Shown: piece after piece, positions 8,844 to 19,391 of the stretch | How the letters are laid out: each line of letters starts with the position of its first letter | Numbering within the stretch: the first letter of the stretch is position 1 | Origin: Ignavibacteriae bacterium HGW-Ignavibacteriae-4 | GTDB lineage: Bacteria > Bacteroidota > Ignavibacteria > Kapaibacteriales > UBA2268 | Assembly: GCA_002839765.1 (NCBI GenBank) | Contig: PGYR01000003.1 | Span: forward strand, 107,388-147,565 | Direction of reading: 5' to 3' | DNA: 40,178 nucleotides | Position numbers and translations under genes: made by a program | The notes under the pieces: generated by a model | The model's database searches: none | Seen by the model: the letters and a program-made list of their open reading frames with translations, nothing else | What the model was told of the DNA's origin: nothing

Positions 8844-9476
8844 TTAAACAGCGGTTGTTATATCGCCTTTACAAATCCAAACTTTCACTCCAATAGCACC
8901 ATATATAGTGTGTGCAGTAGCAGTACCGTAATCGATCTCTGCTCTTAACGTATGAAGTGGTGTACGTCCTTCTTTGTATTGTTCTGTTCTTGCCATTTCA
9001 GCTCCGCCCAATCTACCAGAAGCCATAACTTTTATTCCTTCGGCTCCCATTCGAGTAGCAGCTGATACTGCTTGTTTTAATGCTCTTCTGAATGATATTC
9101 TACCTTCTAGTTGTTGAGCAATATTCTCAGCAACTAATATAGCGTCTAATTCAGGTCTTTTGATTTCATTTATTAGTAACTTTACATCTTTACCAGTTAC
9201 TTGCTTGATTTCTTCTTCTAATTGAGTAATATCTCTTCCTGAACGTCCGATTATAACACCAGGTCTTGAAGTATTGATAGTTACTCTTAATTGTTTAGCC
9301 GTTCTTTCAACAATTATTCTAGATATTCCAGCACCTTTCTTTCTACTTTTGATATAGTTTCTTACTTTTATATCTTCAAGTATCTTTTCAGCCATATTTT
9401 TCTCATCGAACCAATTGGCATCGTGGCTTCTATTTATACCTAGTCTTATCCCTATTGGATTAGTTTTTTGTCCCAA
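8844..9476 (-). CDS. rpsC: 30S ribosomal protein S3
   Basis: 210 residues (E. coli 233, longer at its tail). The KH domain has the GxxG loop at residues 77-80 ([12 protein letters not shown]), and the C-terminal domain has [20 protein letters not shown] and [16 protein letters not shown]3 is part of the mRNA entry channel. The start giving the invariant MGQKTNPIG is a TTG at 9476; no in-frame ATG lies between it and the rplV stop just upstream. GAGGGG lies about 8 nt before. Confidence 0.95.
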   Translation of the reverse strand: MGQKTNPIGIRLGINRSHDANWFDEKNMAEKILEDIKVRNYIKSRKKGAGISRIIVERTAKQLRVTINTSRPGVIIGRSGRDITQLEEEIKQVTGKDVKLLINEIKRPELDAILVAENIAQQLEGRISFRRALKQAVSAATRMGAEGIKVMASGRLGGAEMARTEQYKEGRTPLHTLRAEIDYGTATAHTIYGAIGVKVWICKGDITTAV

Positions 9477-9480
9477 GACT

Positions 9481-9876
9481 TTACCCCTCTGAATTTACTT
9501 TTTCAGTTTCTAGCAATGATTGATTATGGTCTAATGTTTGCAACTCTATCGTCAAGTGATTCGATCTTTTACGAATCCTAAATGCTCTCCCCATAGGAGC
9601 AGGTCTAATTCTTTTCATAGACGGCCCTTGGTTTGAAAAGATGGCTTTGATAACTATTTCTCTGTTATCATAAGACATACCTTCTTCTTTAGCTTTATTA
9701 TTCAAATTTGAGATTGCTGAACGTAAAACGTCTTTTGTCATTCTTGCAGCCAAATTAGGAGTACTGCTAAGTATATTTAATGCTTCCTCAGCCGACTTTC
9801 CACGTATTATATCTATAACCAAACGCATTTTACGTGGTGAAGATTTAATATATTTTTTTAGTGCTCTTGCTTGCAT
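9481..9876 (-). CDS. rplV: 50S ribosomal protein L22
   Basis: 131 residues, slightly longer than E. coli (110) because of an acidic C-terminal tail after the conserved core. SSPRKMRLVIDIIRGKSAEE, LRSAISNLNNKA and the tunnel-loop region KRIRPAPMGRAFRIRKRSNH are typical. The beta-hairpin of L22 lines the exit tunnel, where some macrolides bind. No deletion is visible in the loop. Confidence 0.96.
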   Translation of the reverse strand: MQARALKKYIKSSPRKMRLVIDIIRGKSAEEALNILSSTPNLAARMTKDVLRSAISNLNNKAKEEGMSYDNREIVIKAIFSNQGPSMKRIRPAPMGRAFRIRKRSNHLTIELQTLDHNQSLLETEKVNSEG

Positions 9877-9903
9877 TTTGTCATTTACCTAATTAATTGC
9901 TTC

Positions 9904-10173
9904 TTATTTCTTTCTGTGACCTGAGTGGCCTCTATAATTCCTAGTAGGAGAAAATTCACCGAATTTATGTCCAACCATATTCTCTGTTACGTAAACCGGA
10001 ATAAAACTTTTTCCGTTGTGAACAGCTATCGTATGTCCTACAAAATCAGGAGTTATTGTAGATGCTCTAGCCCATGTTTTGATCACAGATTTTTTTTGTG
10101 ATTCGTTAGCAGCATCAACTTTCCTTTGAAGTTTGTAATGAACAAATATACCTTTCTTTAATGATCTAGACAT
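9904..10173 (-). CDS. rpsS: 30S ribosomal protein S19
   Basis: 89 residues. [40 protein letters not shown] and [20 protein letters not shown] followed by [13 protein letters not shown] are diagnostic. S19 is in the 30S head and pairs with S13. It follows rplB by 3 nt only. Confidence 0.98.
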   Translation of the reverse strand: MSRSLKKGIFVHYKLQRKVDAANESQKKSVIKTWARASTITPDFVGHTIAVHNGKSFIPVYVTENMVGHKFGEFSPTRNYRGHSGHRKK

Positions 10174-10176
10174 ACC

Positions 10177-11028
10177 TTACTTTCCTTGCTTTTTGTTTTT
10201 ACGTCTTCGAATTATCATCTTATTACTAGCACTCTTAAGTTTTCTAGTTTTTGCACCCTTAGCGTTTTTACCCCAAGGAGATCTAGGGTGTAATCTACCA
10301 CCACCAGATTTAGATCTACCTTCACCACCACCCATAGGGTGATCGACTGGATTCATCGCCATACCACGAGTTTGTGGTTTGATACCTCTCCATCTATTAC
10401 GTCCGGCTTTACCTTGGATGATATTCTCATGTTCTGGATTACTTACTCTACCTAAAGTAGCGTAGCATGTTTTCAGAATTAATCTTATCTCACCTGATGG
10501 CAATTTTACTTGTGCATATTTTTTGTCGAACCCTACTACTTGAGCAGATTGACCAGCACTTCTTACTAATTGACCACCTTTACCAGGTTTCATTTCGATA
10601 TTGTGAACACTGAAGCCCGTAGGTATTTTTTCCAATGGTAGTGCATTACCTGGATTCAATTCAGAATCTGGTCCTTGCTCTAATACATCGCCAACCTTTA
10701 ATCCAAATGGACATAGTATATATCTTTTTTCTTCGTCTTTATAAGAAACTAGTGCTATAAAAGATGATCTGTTCGGATCGTACTCGATAGTTTGTACAGT
10801 AGCTTTATCGCCGAATCTGTTACGTTTCCAATCGATGATTCTATATCTTCTCTTATGTCCACCACCTCTATGACGAGATGTAATTCTTCCAGTATTATTT
10901 CTACCACCACTCTTCTTAATTGGAGTCAGTAGAGGTTTGTAAGGTTTATCAGTTGTAAGTTCTTCGTACTTATTTACTGAATAGTGCCTTGTACCTGGAG
11001 TTATTGGTTTTAATTTTCTAATACCCAT
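10177..11028 (-). CDS. rplB: 50S ribosomal protein L2
   Basis: 283 residues. [20 protein letters not shown] is the rRNA-binding segment and the conserved C-terminal loop near the peptidyl transferase centre reads [20 protein letters not shown]. In many bacteria that motif is HPHGGG; the second His is Met here, a variant I associate from memory with Bacteroidota-type L2. The tail is strongly basic ([14 protein letters not shown]). Standard position after rplW. Confidence 0.97.
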   Translation of the reverse strand: MGIRKLKPITPGTRHYSVNKYEELTTDKPYKPLLTPIKKSGGRNNTGRITSRHRGGGHKRRYRIIDWKRNRFGDKATVQTIEYDPNRSSFIALVSYKDEEKRYILCPFGLKVGDVLEQGPDSELNPGNALPLEKIPTGFSVHNIEMKPGKGGQLVRSAGQSAQVVGFDKKYAQVKLPSGEIRLILKTCYATLGRVSNPEHENIIQGKAGRNRWRGIKPQTRGMAMNPVDHPMGGGEGRSKSGGGRLHPRSPWGKNAKGAKTRKLKSASNKMIIRRRKNKKQGK

Positions 11029-11046
11029 AGTAATTCAATCTTTGTT

Positions 11047-11343
11047 TTATTCTTGTGCACCTGAAACTAATTCTATTTCATGGCCTTCAGCCAGAGTTAC
11101 GTATGCTTTTTTGTAAGTACTTGTTCTACCTACTTGCAAACCTTGCTTAGTAAATCTTCTTTTCACTTTACCTTTTACCTTTAATGTTCTTACGTTTCTT
11201 ACAACGACTTCGAACATATCTTCGACAGCATCTTTAATCTGTGGTTTAGTAGATCTTGTATCTACTTCAAACACATATTGTCTGCTTTCAGCAAGTGACA
11301 TACCTTTTTCGGTAATTATCGGTCTTTTTAAAACTATAGCCAT
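11047..11343 (-). CDS. rplW: 50S ribosomal protein L23
   Basis: 98 residues. VLKRPIITEKGMSLAESRQY, FEVDTRSTKPQIKDAVEDMF and VRNVRTLKVKGKVKR show the L23 fold. L23 sits at the tunnel exit and docks trigger factor and SRP. It follows rplD by 9 nt. Confidence 0.95.
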   Translation of the reverse strand: MAIVLKRPIITEKGMSLAESRQYVFEVDTRSTKPQIKDAVEDMFEVVVRNVRTLKVKGKVKRRFTKQGLQVGRTSTYKKAYVTLAEGHEIELVSGAQE

Positions 11344-11352
11344 AATATTATC

Positions 11353-11976
11353 TTAGTTTAATACTTGTTCAATTTTTTCTATAGACCCTTTGAATAATAA
11401 TATTTTCTTATGAGATAGTATATCATAAGTAGATATTTGATCAGCAGGCTTGATATTCAGCTTGTTAATATTTCTAGCAGATCTGTATAGATGCTCATTG
11501 TGTTCAGGAATTATGAACAAGATAGAGTTATCAGTCAATTCTAGATTTTTAATAACATTAGCTATTTCTTTTGTTTTGAATTCATTCAAGTTAAAGTCTT
11601 CAACTATTTTAAAGTTGTTCTCAGCTATCCTAGAAGATAGTGCAGAACGACGAGCTAATCTATTAACTTTTTTATTCAATTTCTTGTGGAATAACTGTGG
11701 TTTTGGACCATGTATTGTTCCACCACCAACCCATACAGGTGATCTAGTTGAACCAGCACGTGCAGTTCCACGACCTTTTTGTTTCCATGGTTTTCTCCCA
11801 CCACCACTAACTTCAGAACGGATCTTTGTCTTTCTAGTTCCTTGTCTTCTGTTAGCTAAGTGAAATACTACTGCCATGTGCATAGCTGCTTCATTTGGAG
11901 TAATTCCAAAGATACTGCTATTCAGGTCAATCGTACCTGCGCTCTGTCCATCTTTATTGTAAACTTCTGCTTGCAT
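11353..11976 (-). CDS. rplD: 50S ribosomal protein L4
   Basis: 207 residues from the ATG at 11976. An in-frame TTG two codons upstream is possible but unneeded. The tunnel loop contains NRRQGTRKTKIRSEVSGGGR and KPWKQKGRGTARAGSTRSPV, which are diagnostic of L4. In E. coli L4 also represses the S10 operon by acting on its leader; here rpsJ has only a 29 nt gap after tuf, so no comparable leader is present. Confidence 0.96.
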   Translation of the reverse strand: MQAEVYNKDGQSAGTIDLNSSIFGITPNEAAMHMAVVFHLANRRQGTRKTKIRSEVSGGGRKPWKQKGRGTARAGSTRSPVWVGGGTIHGPKPQLFHKKLNKKVNRLARRSALSSRIAENNFKIVEDFNLNEFKTKEIANVIKNLELTDNSILFIIPEHNEHLYRSARNINKLNIKPADQISTYDILSHKKILLFKGSIEKIEQVLN

Positions 11977-11986
11977 TTTCAAATGC

Positions 11987-12607
11987 CTATTTGTAAATTT
12001 CTAAATAAGAGTTACGTGTACCCGGTACACTACCTTTTACAAGGATTATGTTTTTATCAGGGAATACGTCAACAATTTCCATGTTTGCTATTGTTACAGT
12101 GTCTCCACCCATTCTTCCTGCCATTCTCAATCCTTTCATTACACGAGAAGGATCAGAAGATTGACCGATTGAACCAGGGTGTCTTTGTCTGTTCTTTTGA
12201 CCGTGAGTCGCCATACCAACACCTTTGAAGTTATAACGTTTCATAACCCCTTGGAAACCCTTTCCTTTTGAAGTTCCCTTAACTTTGACGAAATCACCAA
12301 CTTGGAATTGCTCTACAGTTAGGCATGCACCTACCGCAAGTTCATCTTCCATATCTCTGAATTCTTTTAGAACATAAGCAGGCTTAACACCAGCTTTATC
12401 AAAATGACCTTTTAATGGTTTGTTAACATTCTTATCAGATTTCTCATTATAAGTCATCTGTACAGCGTTGTAACCATCTGTTTCGTCAGTTTTGACCTGA
12501 CTTACGTAGCAAGGTCCAGCTTCTACTACTGTACATGGAACGTGTGTACCATTTTCAGTAAAGTAACTTGTCATACCTTTTTTCTTGCCAAGGATAGCAG
12601 CTTTCAT
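11987..12607 (-). CDS. rplC: 50S ribosomal protein L3
   Basis: 206 residues. Begins MKAAILGKKKGMTSYFTENG; KGTSKGKGFQGVMKRYNFKG and HPGSIGQSSDPSRVMKGLRM are the central L3 segments, whose extension approaches the peptidyl transferase centre. It follows rpsJ by 9 nt and precedes rplD by 10 nt, in S10-operon order. Confidence 0.97.
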   Translation of the reverse strand: MKAAILGKKKGMTSYFTENGTHVPCTVVEAGPCYVSQVKTDETDGYNAVQMTYNEKSDKNVNKPLKGHFDKAGVKPAYVLKEFRDMEDELAVGACLTVEQFQVGDFVKVKGTSKGKGFQGVMKRYNFKGVGMATHGQKNRQRHPGSIGQSSDPSRVMKGLRMAGRMGGDTVTIANMEIVDVFPDKNIILVKGSVPGTRNSYLEIYK

Positions 12608-12616
12608 TTTCTAACC

Positions 12617-12925
12617 TTATACCTTTACTTCTACATCTACGCCAGCTGGTAACTCGATTTTCATCAGAGCATCTACTGTTTTTTGCGAAGAACTAAATAT
12701 GTCAATTAATCTTTTGTGAACTCTAGTTTCAAATTGCTCACGTGATTTTTTATCTACGTGGGGTGATCTGTTAACAGTGTAAATAGTTTTGCAAGTGGGT
12801 AGTGGTATCGGACCCGATACCACTGCGCCAGTTTGCTTTACAGTTTTTACGATTCTGTCGCTAGACTTATCAATCAAATTATGATCGTATGACTTTAACT
12901 TTATTCTTATTTTTTGTGTTGACAC
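12617..12925 (-). CDS. rpsJ: 30S ribosomal protein S10 (NusE)
   Basis: 102 residues. [40 protein letters not shown] and [19 protein letters not shown] are the S10 hallmarks. Besides its place in the 30S head, S10 binds NusG and NusB in transcription-translation coupling. The start for MSTQKIRIK is a GTG at 12925, with no ATG nearby. It follows tuf by 29 nt. Confidence 0.96.
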   Translation of the reverse strand: MSTQKIRIKLKSYDHNLIDKSSDRIVKTVKQTGAVVSGPIPLPTCKTIYTVNRSPHVDKKSREQFETRVHKRLIDIFSSSQKTVDALMKIELPAGVDVEVKV

Positions 12926-12954
12926 TTTTAAAACCTATAGTTTGTGCGAGTATA

Positions 12955-14163
12955 TTACTCAACAATTTTAGTTACAACGCCAGCACCTACAGTTCTACCG
13001 CCTTCACGAATCGCAAATCTTAAACCTTCTTCCATAGCGATAGGAGCGATAAGTTCAATGTTGATTGCATCTAAGTTGTCACCAGGCATAACCATCTCAG
13101 TTCCTTCCGGAAGTGTCAATGAACCTGTAACATCAGTAGTTCTGAAGTAAAATTGTGGTCTGTAACCAGAGAAGAATGGAGTGTGACGTCCGCCTTCTTC
13201 TTTTTTCAAAACGTAAACTTGTGCTGAGAATTTGTGGTGAGGAGTAATAGCACCTGGTTTACAGATTACCATTCCTCTTTCCAATTCTTCTTTCTCTACA
13301 CCACGAAGTAAAAGACCTACGTTGTCACCAGCTTGACCTTGATCCAACAACTTACGGAACATCTCTACTCCAGTACATGTTGTTTTCTTTTTCAAACCAA
13401 ATCCAACTATTTCTACTTCATCGTTTACATTAACGATTCCTCTTTCGATTCTACCAGTTCCTACTGTACCACGACCAGTGATAGAGAATACGTCCTCTAC
13501 TGGCATCAAGAATGGCTTATCAGTCGCTCTTTCAGGAGTTGGAATATAACTATCTACAGCATCCATCAATTCATATATACAAGCGAAACGAGGATCTTCT
13601 GGAGTAGTTGAATCATCTGTACCAGCAGTTAATGCTTGTAATGCAGATCCTTTGATAATTGGAATATCATCGCCAGGGAAATCATAAGAAGTTAATAATT
13701 CTCTAACTTCCATTTCAACTAATTCTGCTAATTCTTCATCAGCAATATCAATTTTATTCATAAATACAACCATCTTAGGAACACCAACTTGACGTGCTAA
13801 AAGAATATGCTCTCTAGTTTGAGGCATAGGTCCGTCAGTAGCAGCTACAACTAATATAGCTCCGTCCATCTGTGCTGCACCAGTGATCATGTTCTTAACA
13901 TAATCCGCGTGACCAGGACAATCTACGTGTGCATAGTGTCTTGCTTCAGTTTCATATTCTACGTGAGAAGAAGCAATAGTTATACCACGAGCTTTTTCTT
14001 CAGGTGCGTTGTCGATTTGATCAAAACTTCTTTTTTCACCTAGTCCTTTTTTCGCTAGTGAAACAGTGATAGCAGCAGTTAATGTTGTTTTTCCATGATC
14101 TACGTGACCAATTGTACCAACGTTAACGTGGGGCTTACTACGGTCGAATTTTTCTTTAGCCAT
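12955..14163 (-). CDS. tuf: Elongation factor Tu
   Basis: 402 residues. The GTPase motifs are intact: GHVDHGKT (P-loop, about 19-26), [14 protein letters not shown] (switch I, catalytic-site Thr kept), [12 protein letters not shown] (switch II) and NKID. Domains II and III follow, ending [16 protein letters not shown]-Tu carries aminoacyl-tRNA to the A site. A textbook AGGAG sits at 14170-14174, six nt before the ATG. This is the only tuf in the window; the second copy often found between the thr and trp tRNA genes is absent. Confidence 0.98.
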   Translation of the reverse strand: MAKEKFDRSKPHVNVGTIGHVDHGKTTLTAAITVSLAKKGLGEKRSFDQIDNAPEEKARGITIASSHVEYETEARHYAHVDCPGHADYVKNMITGAAQMDGAILVVAATDGPMPQTREHILLARQVGVPKMVVFMNKIDIADEELAELVEMEVRELLTSYDFPGDDIPIIKGSALQALTAGTDDSTTPEDPRFACIYELMDAVDSYIPTPERATDKPFLMPVEDVFSITGRGTVGTGRIERGIVNVNDEVEIVGFGLKKKTTCTGVEMFRKLLDQGQAGDNVGLLLRGVEKEELERGMVICKPGAITPHHKFSAQVYVLKKEEGGRHTPFFSGYRPQFYFRTTDVTGSLTLPEGTEMVMPGDNLDAINIELIAPIAMEEGLRFAIREGGRTVGAGVVTKIVE

Positions 14164-14208
14164 TTTTAGCTCCTATAAATAATTGTTATTTTTAATGTTT
14201 ATTTTTTT

Positions 14209-16248
14209 CTATTTATTTACAATTTCGTAATGAGAGAAAGTCATATTATAATTTGCTCTACCTTGCGAAACTGATCTTAGTTTGGTTACATATCCAAACA
14301 TTTTTGATAATGGAGCTTGTGCTCTCACTACCTGTAAGTCATTTTTCTGACTGATACCCTCTATTCTACCATGTCGGGAATTCAAATCAGCAATCACATC
14401 ACCCAAATAGTCATCGGGTGTTGTTACTTCTACAGAAAATATTGGTTCTAGTATATTTGTACCTGCTTGGCGGGCTGCTTCTCTTACAGCAGCTGATGCG
14501 GCTAGTTTACTACCTAAATCGGTAGTCAAATCGGAGTCAAAGTAGATATCCAACAAAGTAATTTTTACTTTTGTCATTGGATAACCTTGAGGACCGACTT
14601 GAAGAGCCTGCACCGAACCTAATTCGGCAGCTTTAATATACTCAAGTGGAACTTTTTTGTCCACCTTGTTTTCAAACTCAACAGTTTCGGAGTTGTCGTT
14701 TTTTTCTATCTTTAAAAGAACTTTCCCGTAATGCTTTTTACCGGACAAATCTCTATCAAACTCAGCTTCATATTCTACTGTATCCATGATACACTCTCTA
14801 TAAGCAACTTGTGGTTGACCTACACGAACAGGAAGTTTAAATTCACGAGTCAATCTATCGACTATTATCTCAAGATGTAACTCCCCTACTCCACTTATGA
14901 TTAATTGACCATTGTCTTCATCATATTTGTATTTAAATGTAGGGTCTTCAATTTGCAATTTCTCAAGAACTTCTACTAACTTATCTTGATCAGCGGTCGT
15001 CTTTGCTTCCAAAGATTGATTGATTACTGGTTCAGAAAAGTTAATTTTCTCATACATAATTGGATTTTTACTATCACATAGCGTATCGCCTGTTTTAGTA
15101 AATCTCAAAGATGGTATAGCTACTATATCACCTGCATGAGCTTCCGGTATTTCATTTCTCTTATTAGAAAATATTTGAAGAATTTTTAGGATTTTTTCTT
15201 TTTTTCCTTCAGTTGGATTCAAAACTGAATCACCAACCTTTAAAACTCCTGAATACACTCTAATAAAAGTAACTTTACCTACATAAGGGTCTGAATTGAC
15301 TTTGAATGCTAGTGCTGAAAAGCTTTCTTCATCACTTGGCTTTCTTGTAAGATGCTTATCTTCATCTTCTATATCAAAACCGTCCATATATTTTACATCT
15401 AATGGAGATGGAAGATAATCAATAACTGCATCAATCAACGGTTGAACTCCTACATTTTTCAATGAAGAACCAACATGCACTGGTATAATAGATAAGTTCA
15501 ACACACCAATTCTAATTCCAGCTTTAATCTCATCAACTGTTAAATCACCATTCTCTAGATATTTTTCTAATAGCTCTTCATTTTGTTCAGCGACAGCCTC
15601 AAGTAGATTACCTCTCAACTCTTCACATTTACTAAGTAGATTTGCTGGAATTTCTTCTTTTTCAAACTTTGCACCGTAAGAAGCAATGTCATACTTATAA
15701 GAAACCATTTCTATCAAATCTATAATTCCTTCAAAATTGTCCTCAGCACCTATCGGGTACTGTACTGGAATTGGATTAGCTTTTAACTTCTCTTTTATAG
15801 ATAATACAGCTTTATCAAAATCAGCACCTAGTCTATCCATCTTATTAATATAAGCAATTCTAGGAACATGATACTCATCAGCTTGACGCCATACCGTTTC
15901 TGTTTGCGGTTCTACACCACCAACTCCACAGAACACAGCAATCGCACCATCTAAAACTCTAAGAGATCGTTGTACCTCAGCAGTAAAATCAACATGACCA
16001 GGCGTATCTATTATATTAATCTTGTTACCCTTCCATTCAGTTGGGATAGCAGCAGATTGTATAGTAATACCTCTTTCCTTCTCTTGTTCCATAAAGTCCA
16101 TGAAAGCAGTACCTTCATCAACTTCACCTATCTTATGCAGATAGCCTGTATAAAACAAGATGCGTTCGGTAGTAGTTGTCTTACCAGCATCAATGTGAGC
16201 CATTATTCCAATATTTCTGACTTTCTCTATAGGAACAGTTCTTGGCAT
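14209..16248 (-). CDS. Elongation factor G paralogue of the EF-G2/recycling type (spdEFG2/mtEFG2-like)
   Basis: 679 residues from the ATG at 16248 ([20 protein letters not shown]). The frame stays open for 43 codons further, but that stretch covers the spacer and reaches into rpsG. The GTPase domain is intact: AHIDAGKT 17-24, RGITIQSAA 59-67, DTPGH 81-85, NKMD 135-138. Domain IV is not canonical. Where translocating EF-G has a QSGG-GQ(Y/F)G loop it reads [14 protein letters not shown] (497-510), and where the second tip loop has DGS-H-VDSS it reads [16 protein letters not shown] (566-581), without the His. Human mitochondrial EF-G2, a ribosome recycling factor, has a similar DRTLGDKRH loop. 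It occupies the classic fusA slot between rpsG and tuf. I am sure it is an EF-G family member; the recycling role is inference. Confidence 0.85.
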   Translation of the reverse strand: MPRTVPIEKVRNIGIMAHIDAGKTTTTERILFYTGYLHKIGEVDEGTAFMDFMEQEKERGITIQSAAIPTEWKGNKINIIDTPGHVDFTAEVQRSLRVLDGAIAVFCGVGGVEPQTETVWRQADEYHVPRIAYINKMDRLGADFDKAVLSIKEKLKANPIPVQYPIGAEDNFEGIIDLIEMVSYKYDIASYGAKFEKEEIPANLLSKCEELRGNLLEAVAEQNEELLEKYLENGDLTVDEIKAGIRIGVLNLSIIPVHVGSSLKNVGVQPLIDAVIDYLPSPLDVKYMDGFDIEDEDKHLTRKPSDEESFSALAFKVNSDPYVGKVTFIRVYSGVLKVGDSVLNPTEGKKEKILKILQIFSNKRNEIPEAHAGDIVAIPSLRFTKTGDTLCDSKNPIMYEKINFSEPVINQSLEAKTTADQDKLVEVLEKLQIEDPTFKYKYDEDNGQLIISGVGELHLEIIVDRLTREFKLPVRVGQPQVAYRECIMDTVEYEAEFDRDLSGKKHYGKVLLKIEKNDNSETVEFENKVDKKVPLEYIKAAELGSVQALQVGPQGYPMTKVKITLLDIYFDSDLTTDLGSKLAASAAVREAARQAGTNILEPIFSVEVTTPDDYLGDVIADLNSRHGRIEGISQKNDLQVVRAQAPLSKMFGYVTKLRSVSQGRANYNMTFSHYEIVNK

Positions 16249-16294
16249 TTTAGTTTTTTTTCTTTTAAAGATTTCAAAGAACAATAAATTCAGA

Positions 16295-16762
16295 TTACCA
16301 TCTAAAATGAGCGAATGCTTTGTTAGCTTCGGCCATTCTATGCATATCTTCTCTTCTCTTAACAGAAGCACCTTCACCTTTCGAAGCTGCTATAATTTCG
16401 CTAGCTAATTTACTAGCCATTGATTTTTCTCTACGAGCAGATGAGAATGATTTGATCCAACGTAACGCTAAAGCAACTCTTCTGTCTTCTCTAACTTCCT
16501 GAGGTACTTGGTAAGTTGCACCACCTACTCTACGTGATTTTACTTCCAACATAGGAGCAACATTAGTCAAAGCTTCTCTAAATACTTCTAGAGGGTTCTT
16601 TTCAGTCTTTTCACCAACTTCAGTGAAAGCCTTGTAAACTAATTTACTTGCAACTGCTTTTTTACCATCATCCATAATGATATTGATAAATTTTGCAACT
16701 ATCAAATCATTGTATTGAGGATCAGGACTAATTCTACGTTTTTCTGCTTGTTTCTTTCTCAT
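16295..16762 (-). CDS. rpsG: 30S ribosomal protein S7
   Basis: 155 residues. [60 protein letters not shown] and the C-terminal [19 protein letters not shown] match S7 throughout. S7 nucleates the 30S head and borders the E-site. In E. coli it also represses the str operon. It follows rpsL by 13 nt. Confidence 0.98.
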   Translation of the reverse strand: MRKKQAEKRRISPDPQYNDLIVAKFINIIMDDGKKAVASKLVYKAFTEVGEKTEKNPLEVFREALTNVAPMLEVKSRRVGGATYQVPQEVREDRRVALALRWIKSFSSARREKSMASKLASEIIAASKGEGASVKRREDMHRMAEANKAFAHFRW

Positions 16763-16775
16763 TTCAATTCTTTAT

Positions 16776-17147
16776 TTACTTAGGTTTTTTAGTGCCGTAT
16801 TTAGAACGACCTTGTTTTCTTCCTTCTACACCTTGTGTATCAGCAGTACCTCTAACGATGTGGTACCTAACACCTGGTAAATCTTTTACTCTACCGCCTC
16901 TAACTACTACTATAGAGTGCTCTTGCAAGTTATGACCTTCACCGCCAATATAAGCTGAAACTTCAAAACCTGAAGTTAGTCTAACACGAGCTACTTTTCT
17001 AAGCGCAGAGTTTGGTTTCTTAGGTGTAGTAGTATACACTCTAGTACAAACACCTTTTCTTTGGGGACAATTCACCAAAGCAGCAGACTTACTTTTCTTG
17101 ATCTGCTTCTTTCTTCCTTTTCTGACTAATTGACTTATAGTAGGCAC
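16776..17147 (-). CDS. rpsL: 30S ribosomal protein S12
   Basis: 123 residues. The two decoding-centre loops read [19 protein letters not shown] and [15 protein letters not shown], with the lysines that mutate in streptomycin resistance unchanged and the Asp that RimO modifies present. The start is a GTG at 17147, with GGAG seven nt upstream. A Bacteroidota-type promoter at 17194-17224 lies just upstream, so rpsL is probably the first gene of the long operon running to rplQ. Confidence 0.97.
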   Translation of the reverse strand: MPTISQLVRKGRKKQIKKSKSAALVNCPQRKGVCTRVYTTTPKKPNSALRKVARVRLTSGFEVSAYIGGEGHNLQEHSIVVVRGGRVKDLPGVRYHIVRGTADTQGVEGRKQGRSKYGTKKPK

Positions 17148-17193
17148 TAAAGTTCTCCGTTATTTTTTTTATTGCCGTATTAAATAGAGGATG

Positions 17194-17224
17194 CAAAGTT
17201 AATAGTTTTATTTGCAATCTCAAA
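17194..17224 (-). promoter_or_regulatory. Promoter of the rpsL operon, Bacteroidota -33/-7 type
   Basis: On the minus strand TTTG (17224-17221) is followed after 19 nt by TAACTTTG (17201-17194), an exact match to the known Bacteroidota primary-sigma consensus TTTG-N19..21-TAnnTTTG. The predicted transcript start near 17187 gives a leader of about 40 nt before the rpsL GTG. The position between the EF-G gene and rpsL is just where an operon promoter is expected. Confidence 0.8.
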
Positions 17225-17249
17225 ACTATTTCGACATTTTTCTAATAAT

Positions 17250-19343
17250 TTATGATTTTTGAGCTTCTGCTTCTTCGTAAGCTCTAATAATTTCTTCTTG
17301 AACAGACTTCGGAACTCTCTCGTATTTCGCGAATTCCATCGTAAATTCACCTTTTCCTTGAGTCGCTGAACGTAAATCAGTAGAATAACCAAACATTTCC
17401 TTCAAAGGCACTTCAGCTTCAACTACAACATAAGTAGCATCCATTGTAGTTGTAAGAATCAAACCACGTCTTTGGTTAATTTGACCGATTACTACACCTT
17501 GGAATTCCTCAGGACAACTAGTTTCTAGTTTCATTATTGGTTCTAAGATTACAGGACCAGCTTTTCTTAGAGATTCTCTAATAGCTGCTTTTGCAGCAAT
17601 TTTAAATGCTCCATCTGATGAATCAACCGCGTGTGTTGAACCGTCATTAAGTAATGCTTTCACACCAACTACTGGTTGACCAATTAAAACACCTTCTTTA
17701 AGTTGTTCCTGGAAACCTTTATCTACGGCTGGTATATATTCTCTAGGAACTGAACCACCGACTATCTTATTCTCGAATAAGTAAGTTTCTTCTGCACTTG
17801 CTTCCATAGGTTCAAATCTACCCGCTATACGCGCATATTGACCAGAACCACCCGATTGCTTCTTGTGAGTATAATCATAATCAATAGGCATACTAATTGC
17901 CTCTCTATAAGCAACTTTAGGTTCACCTACGATGACATCAGTTTTAAACTCACGTTTTATTCTTTCTATGTAGATTTCTAAGTGAAGCTCACCCATTCCT
18001 TTGATTATTGTATCACCTGATTCGTCATCACGAGCTACTTGGAATGTAGGATCTTCTTTAGTAAATCTATTTAACGCTTTTGAAAAATTCACTTGACCTG
18101 CTTTATCTTTAGGCTTAACAGTTAACTCAATAACTGGATTAGCAATATACATTGTCTCCATAGAGTAATGCAATTTGCCGTCACCAAAAGTATCACCAGA
18201 GGCACAATCAATACCAAATGTAGCTACGATATCTCCAGCTTGCGCTGTTTCAATCTCTACCATTTCGTCTGAGTGCATTCTTACTAATCTAGGAATTTTA
18301 TATTTCTTATCTGTACTAGTATTAAATATGTTTTCACCCTTTGTCAATACACCTTGGTATATTCTCATATAAGTAAGTTGACCAAATTGACCATCTTCTA
18401 ATTTGAATGCCAAAGCCACTAATGGCTTATCAGGATTAATATCTAAAGGAACTTTTTTCTCTTCTTGATCCAAATCTAATGCGAAGTTTTCTACTTCTTT
18501 CGGATTTGGCAAATAATCAATAACAGCATCCAATAAAGTTTGGACACCTTGGTTTTTAAGAGCAGTACCAACTAGAACAGGAGTAATATCCTGAGAAATA
18601 GTTGCTTTTCTAATTGCTGATTGCAACTCTTCAATTGTGAAATCTTCTTCCATTAAGAATTTTTCTGCAATTTCATCACTGTAGTCAGCTAATGACTCTA
18701 TCATTTTTACTCTTTTCTCTTTTGCACGAGCTAATTTATCTTCAGGAATTTCCTTTTCAATAATTATCTCTCCGTCATCACCTTCAAAGTAAAGAGCTTT
18801 CATTTTCAATAGGTCAATAATACCATTGAATTTGTCTTCCAACTCAACTTCCATTGTAATTTGAACGGGATTATGCTTCAACTTATCTTTAAGTTGACTA
18901 ATTACTCTATCAGGATTAGCACCAGATCTATCACATTTATTTATAAACGCAAGACGTGGTACACCATAGCGACGCATTTGTCTATCTACAGTAATAGATT
19001 GTGATTGCACACCAGCTACTGAACATAGTACCAATACAGCACCGTCCAATACTCTTAGTGAACGCTCTACTTCAACTGTGAAGTCAATGTGACCAGGAGT
19101 ATCAATAACGTTAATAGAATAACCTTTCCACTCACAGAAAGTAGCTGCAGATTGGATAGTGATACCTTTTTCTCTTTCCAGCTCCATGCTGTCCATTTTA
19201 GCACCGACACCATCTTTACCACGAACTTCAGAAATTTTGTGAATTTTACCAGTATAGAATAATATACGCTCAGAAACTGTTGTTTTACCAGAATCAATAT
19301 GAGCAGCTATACCAATATTACGAAGTTTTTCAATATTAAACAT
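17250..19343 (-). CDS. Elongation factor G, mitochondrial EF-G1/spdEFG1-like translocase
   Basis: 697 residues. GTPase motifs: AHIDSGKT 14-21, [20 protein letters not shown] 41-60, DTPGH 81-85, NKCD 135-138. The segments [29 protein letters not shown] and [13 protein letters not shown] are strikingly close to human mitochondrial EF-G1. Domain IV keeps both translocation loops: [12 protein letters not shown] (493-504) and [15 protein letters not shown] (567-581) with His571, the counterpart of E. coli His583. It is therefore the likely translocase of this cell. It has its own promoter (19438-19469), ends 102 nt before the rpsL start, and differs from the paralogue in the fusA slot. Family assignment is strong from remembered sequences; a tree would settle it. 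Confidence 0.9.
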   Translation of the reverse strand: MFNIEKLRNIGIAAHIDSGKTTVSERILFYTGKIHKISEVRGKDGVGAKMDSMELEREKGITIQSAATFCEWKGYSINVIDTPGHIDFTVEVERSLRVLDGAVLVLCSVAGVQSQSITVDRQMRRYGVPRLAFINKCDRSGANPDRVISQLKDKLKHNPVQITMEVELEDKFNGIIDLLKMKALYFEGDDGEIIIEKEIPEDKLARAKEKRVKMIESLADYSDEIAEKFLMEEDFTIEELQSAIRKATISQDITPVLVGTALKNQGVQTLLDAVIDYLPNPKEVENFALDLDQEEKKVPLDINPDKPLVALAFKLEDGQFGQLTYMRIYQGVLTKGENIFNTSTDKKYKIPRLVRMHSDEMVEIETAQAGDIVATFGIDCASGDTFGDGKLHYSMETMYIANPVIELTVKPKDKAGQVNFSKALNRFTKEDPTFQVARDDESGDTIIKGMGELHLEIYIERIKREFKTDVIVGEPKVAYREAISMPIDYDYTHKKQSGGSGQYARIAGRFEPMEASAEETYLFENKIVGGSVPREYIPAVDKGFQEQLKEGVLIGQPVVGVKALLNDGSTHAVDSSDGAFKIAAKAAIRESLRKAGPVILEPIMKLETSCPEEFQGVVIGQINQRRGLILTTTMDATYVVVEAEVPLKEMFGYSTDLRSATQGKGEFTMEFAKYERVPKSVQEEIIRAYEEAEAQKS

Positions 19344-19391
19344 TTTAATAGACCTACGAAATTTTTTATTTTTCTAATTTTTTTTTGTTTA

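Noticed and set aside
11450-11863. 137-codon plus-strand open frame opposite rplD
   Set aside because: Fully antisense to rplD, with no ribosome-binding site or promoter.
16249-16377. 43-codon N-terminal extension of the EF-G gene at 14209-16248
   Set aside because: The extension covers the spacer and enters rpsG, shows no family similarity, and the ATG at 16248 gives the conserved [15 protein letters not shown] start.
16860-17030. Streptomycin-resistance changes in S12
   Set aside because: Both loop lysines are unchanged.
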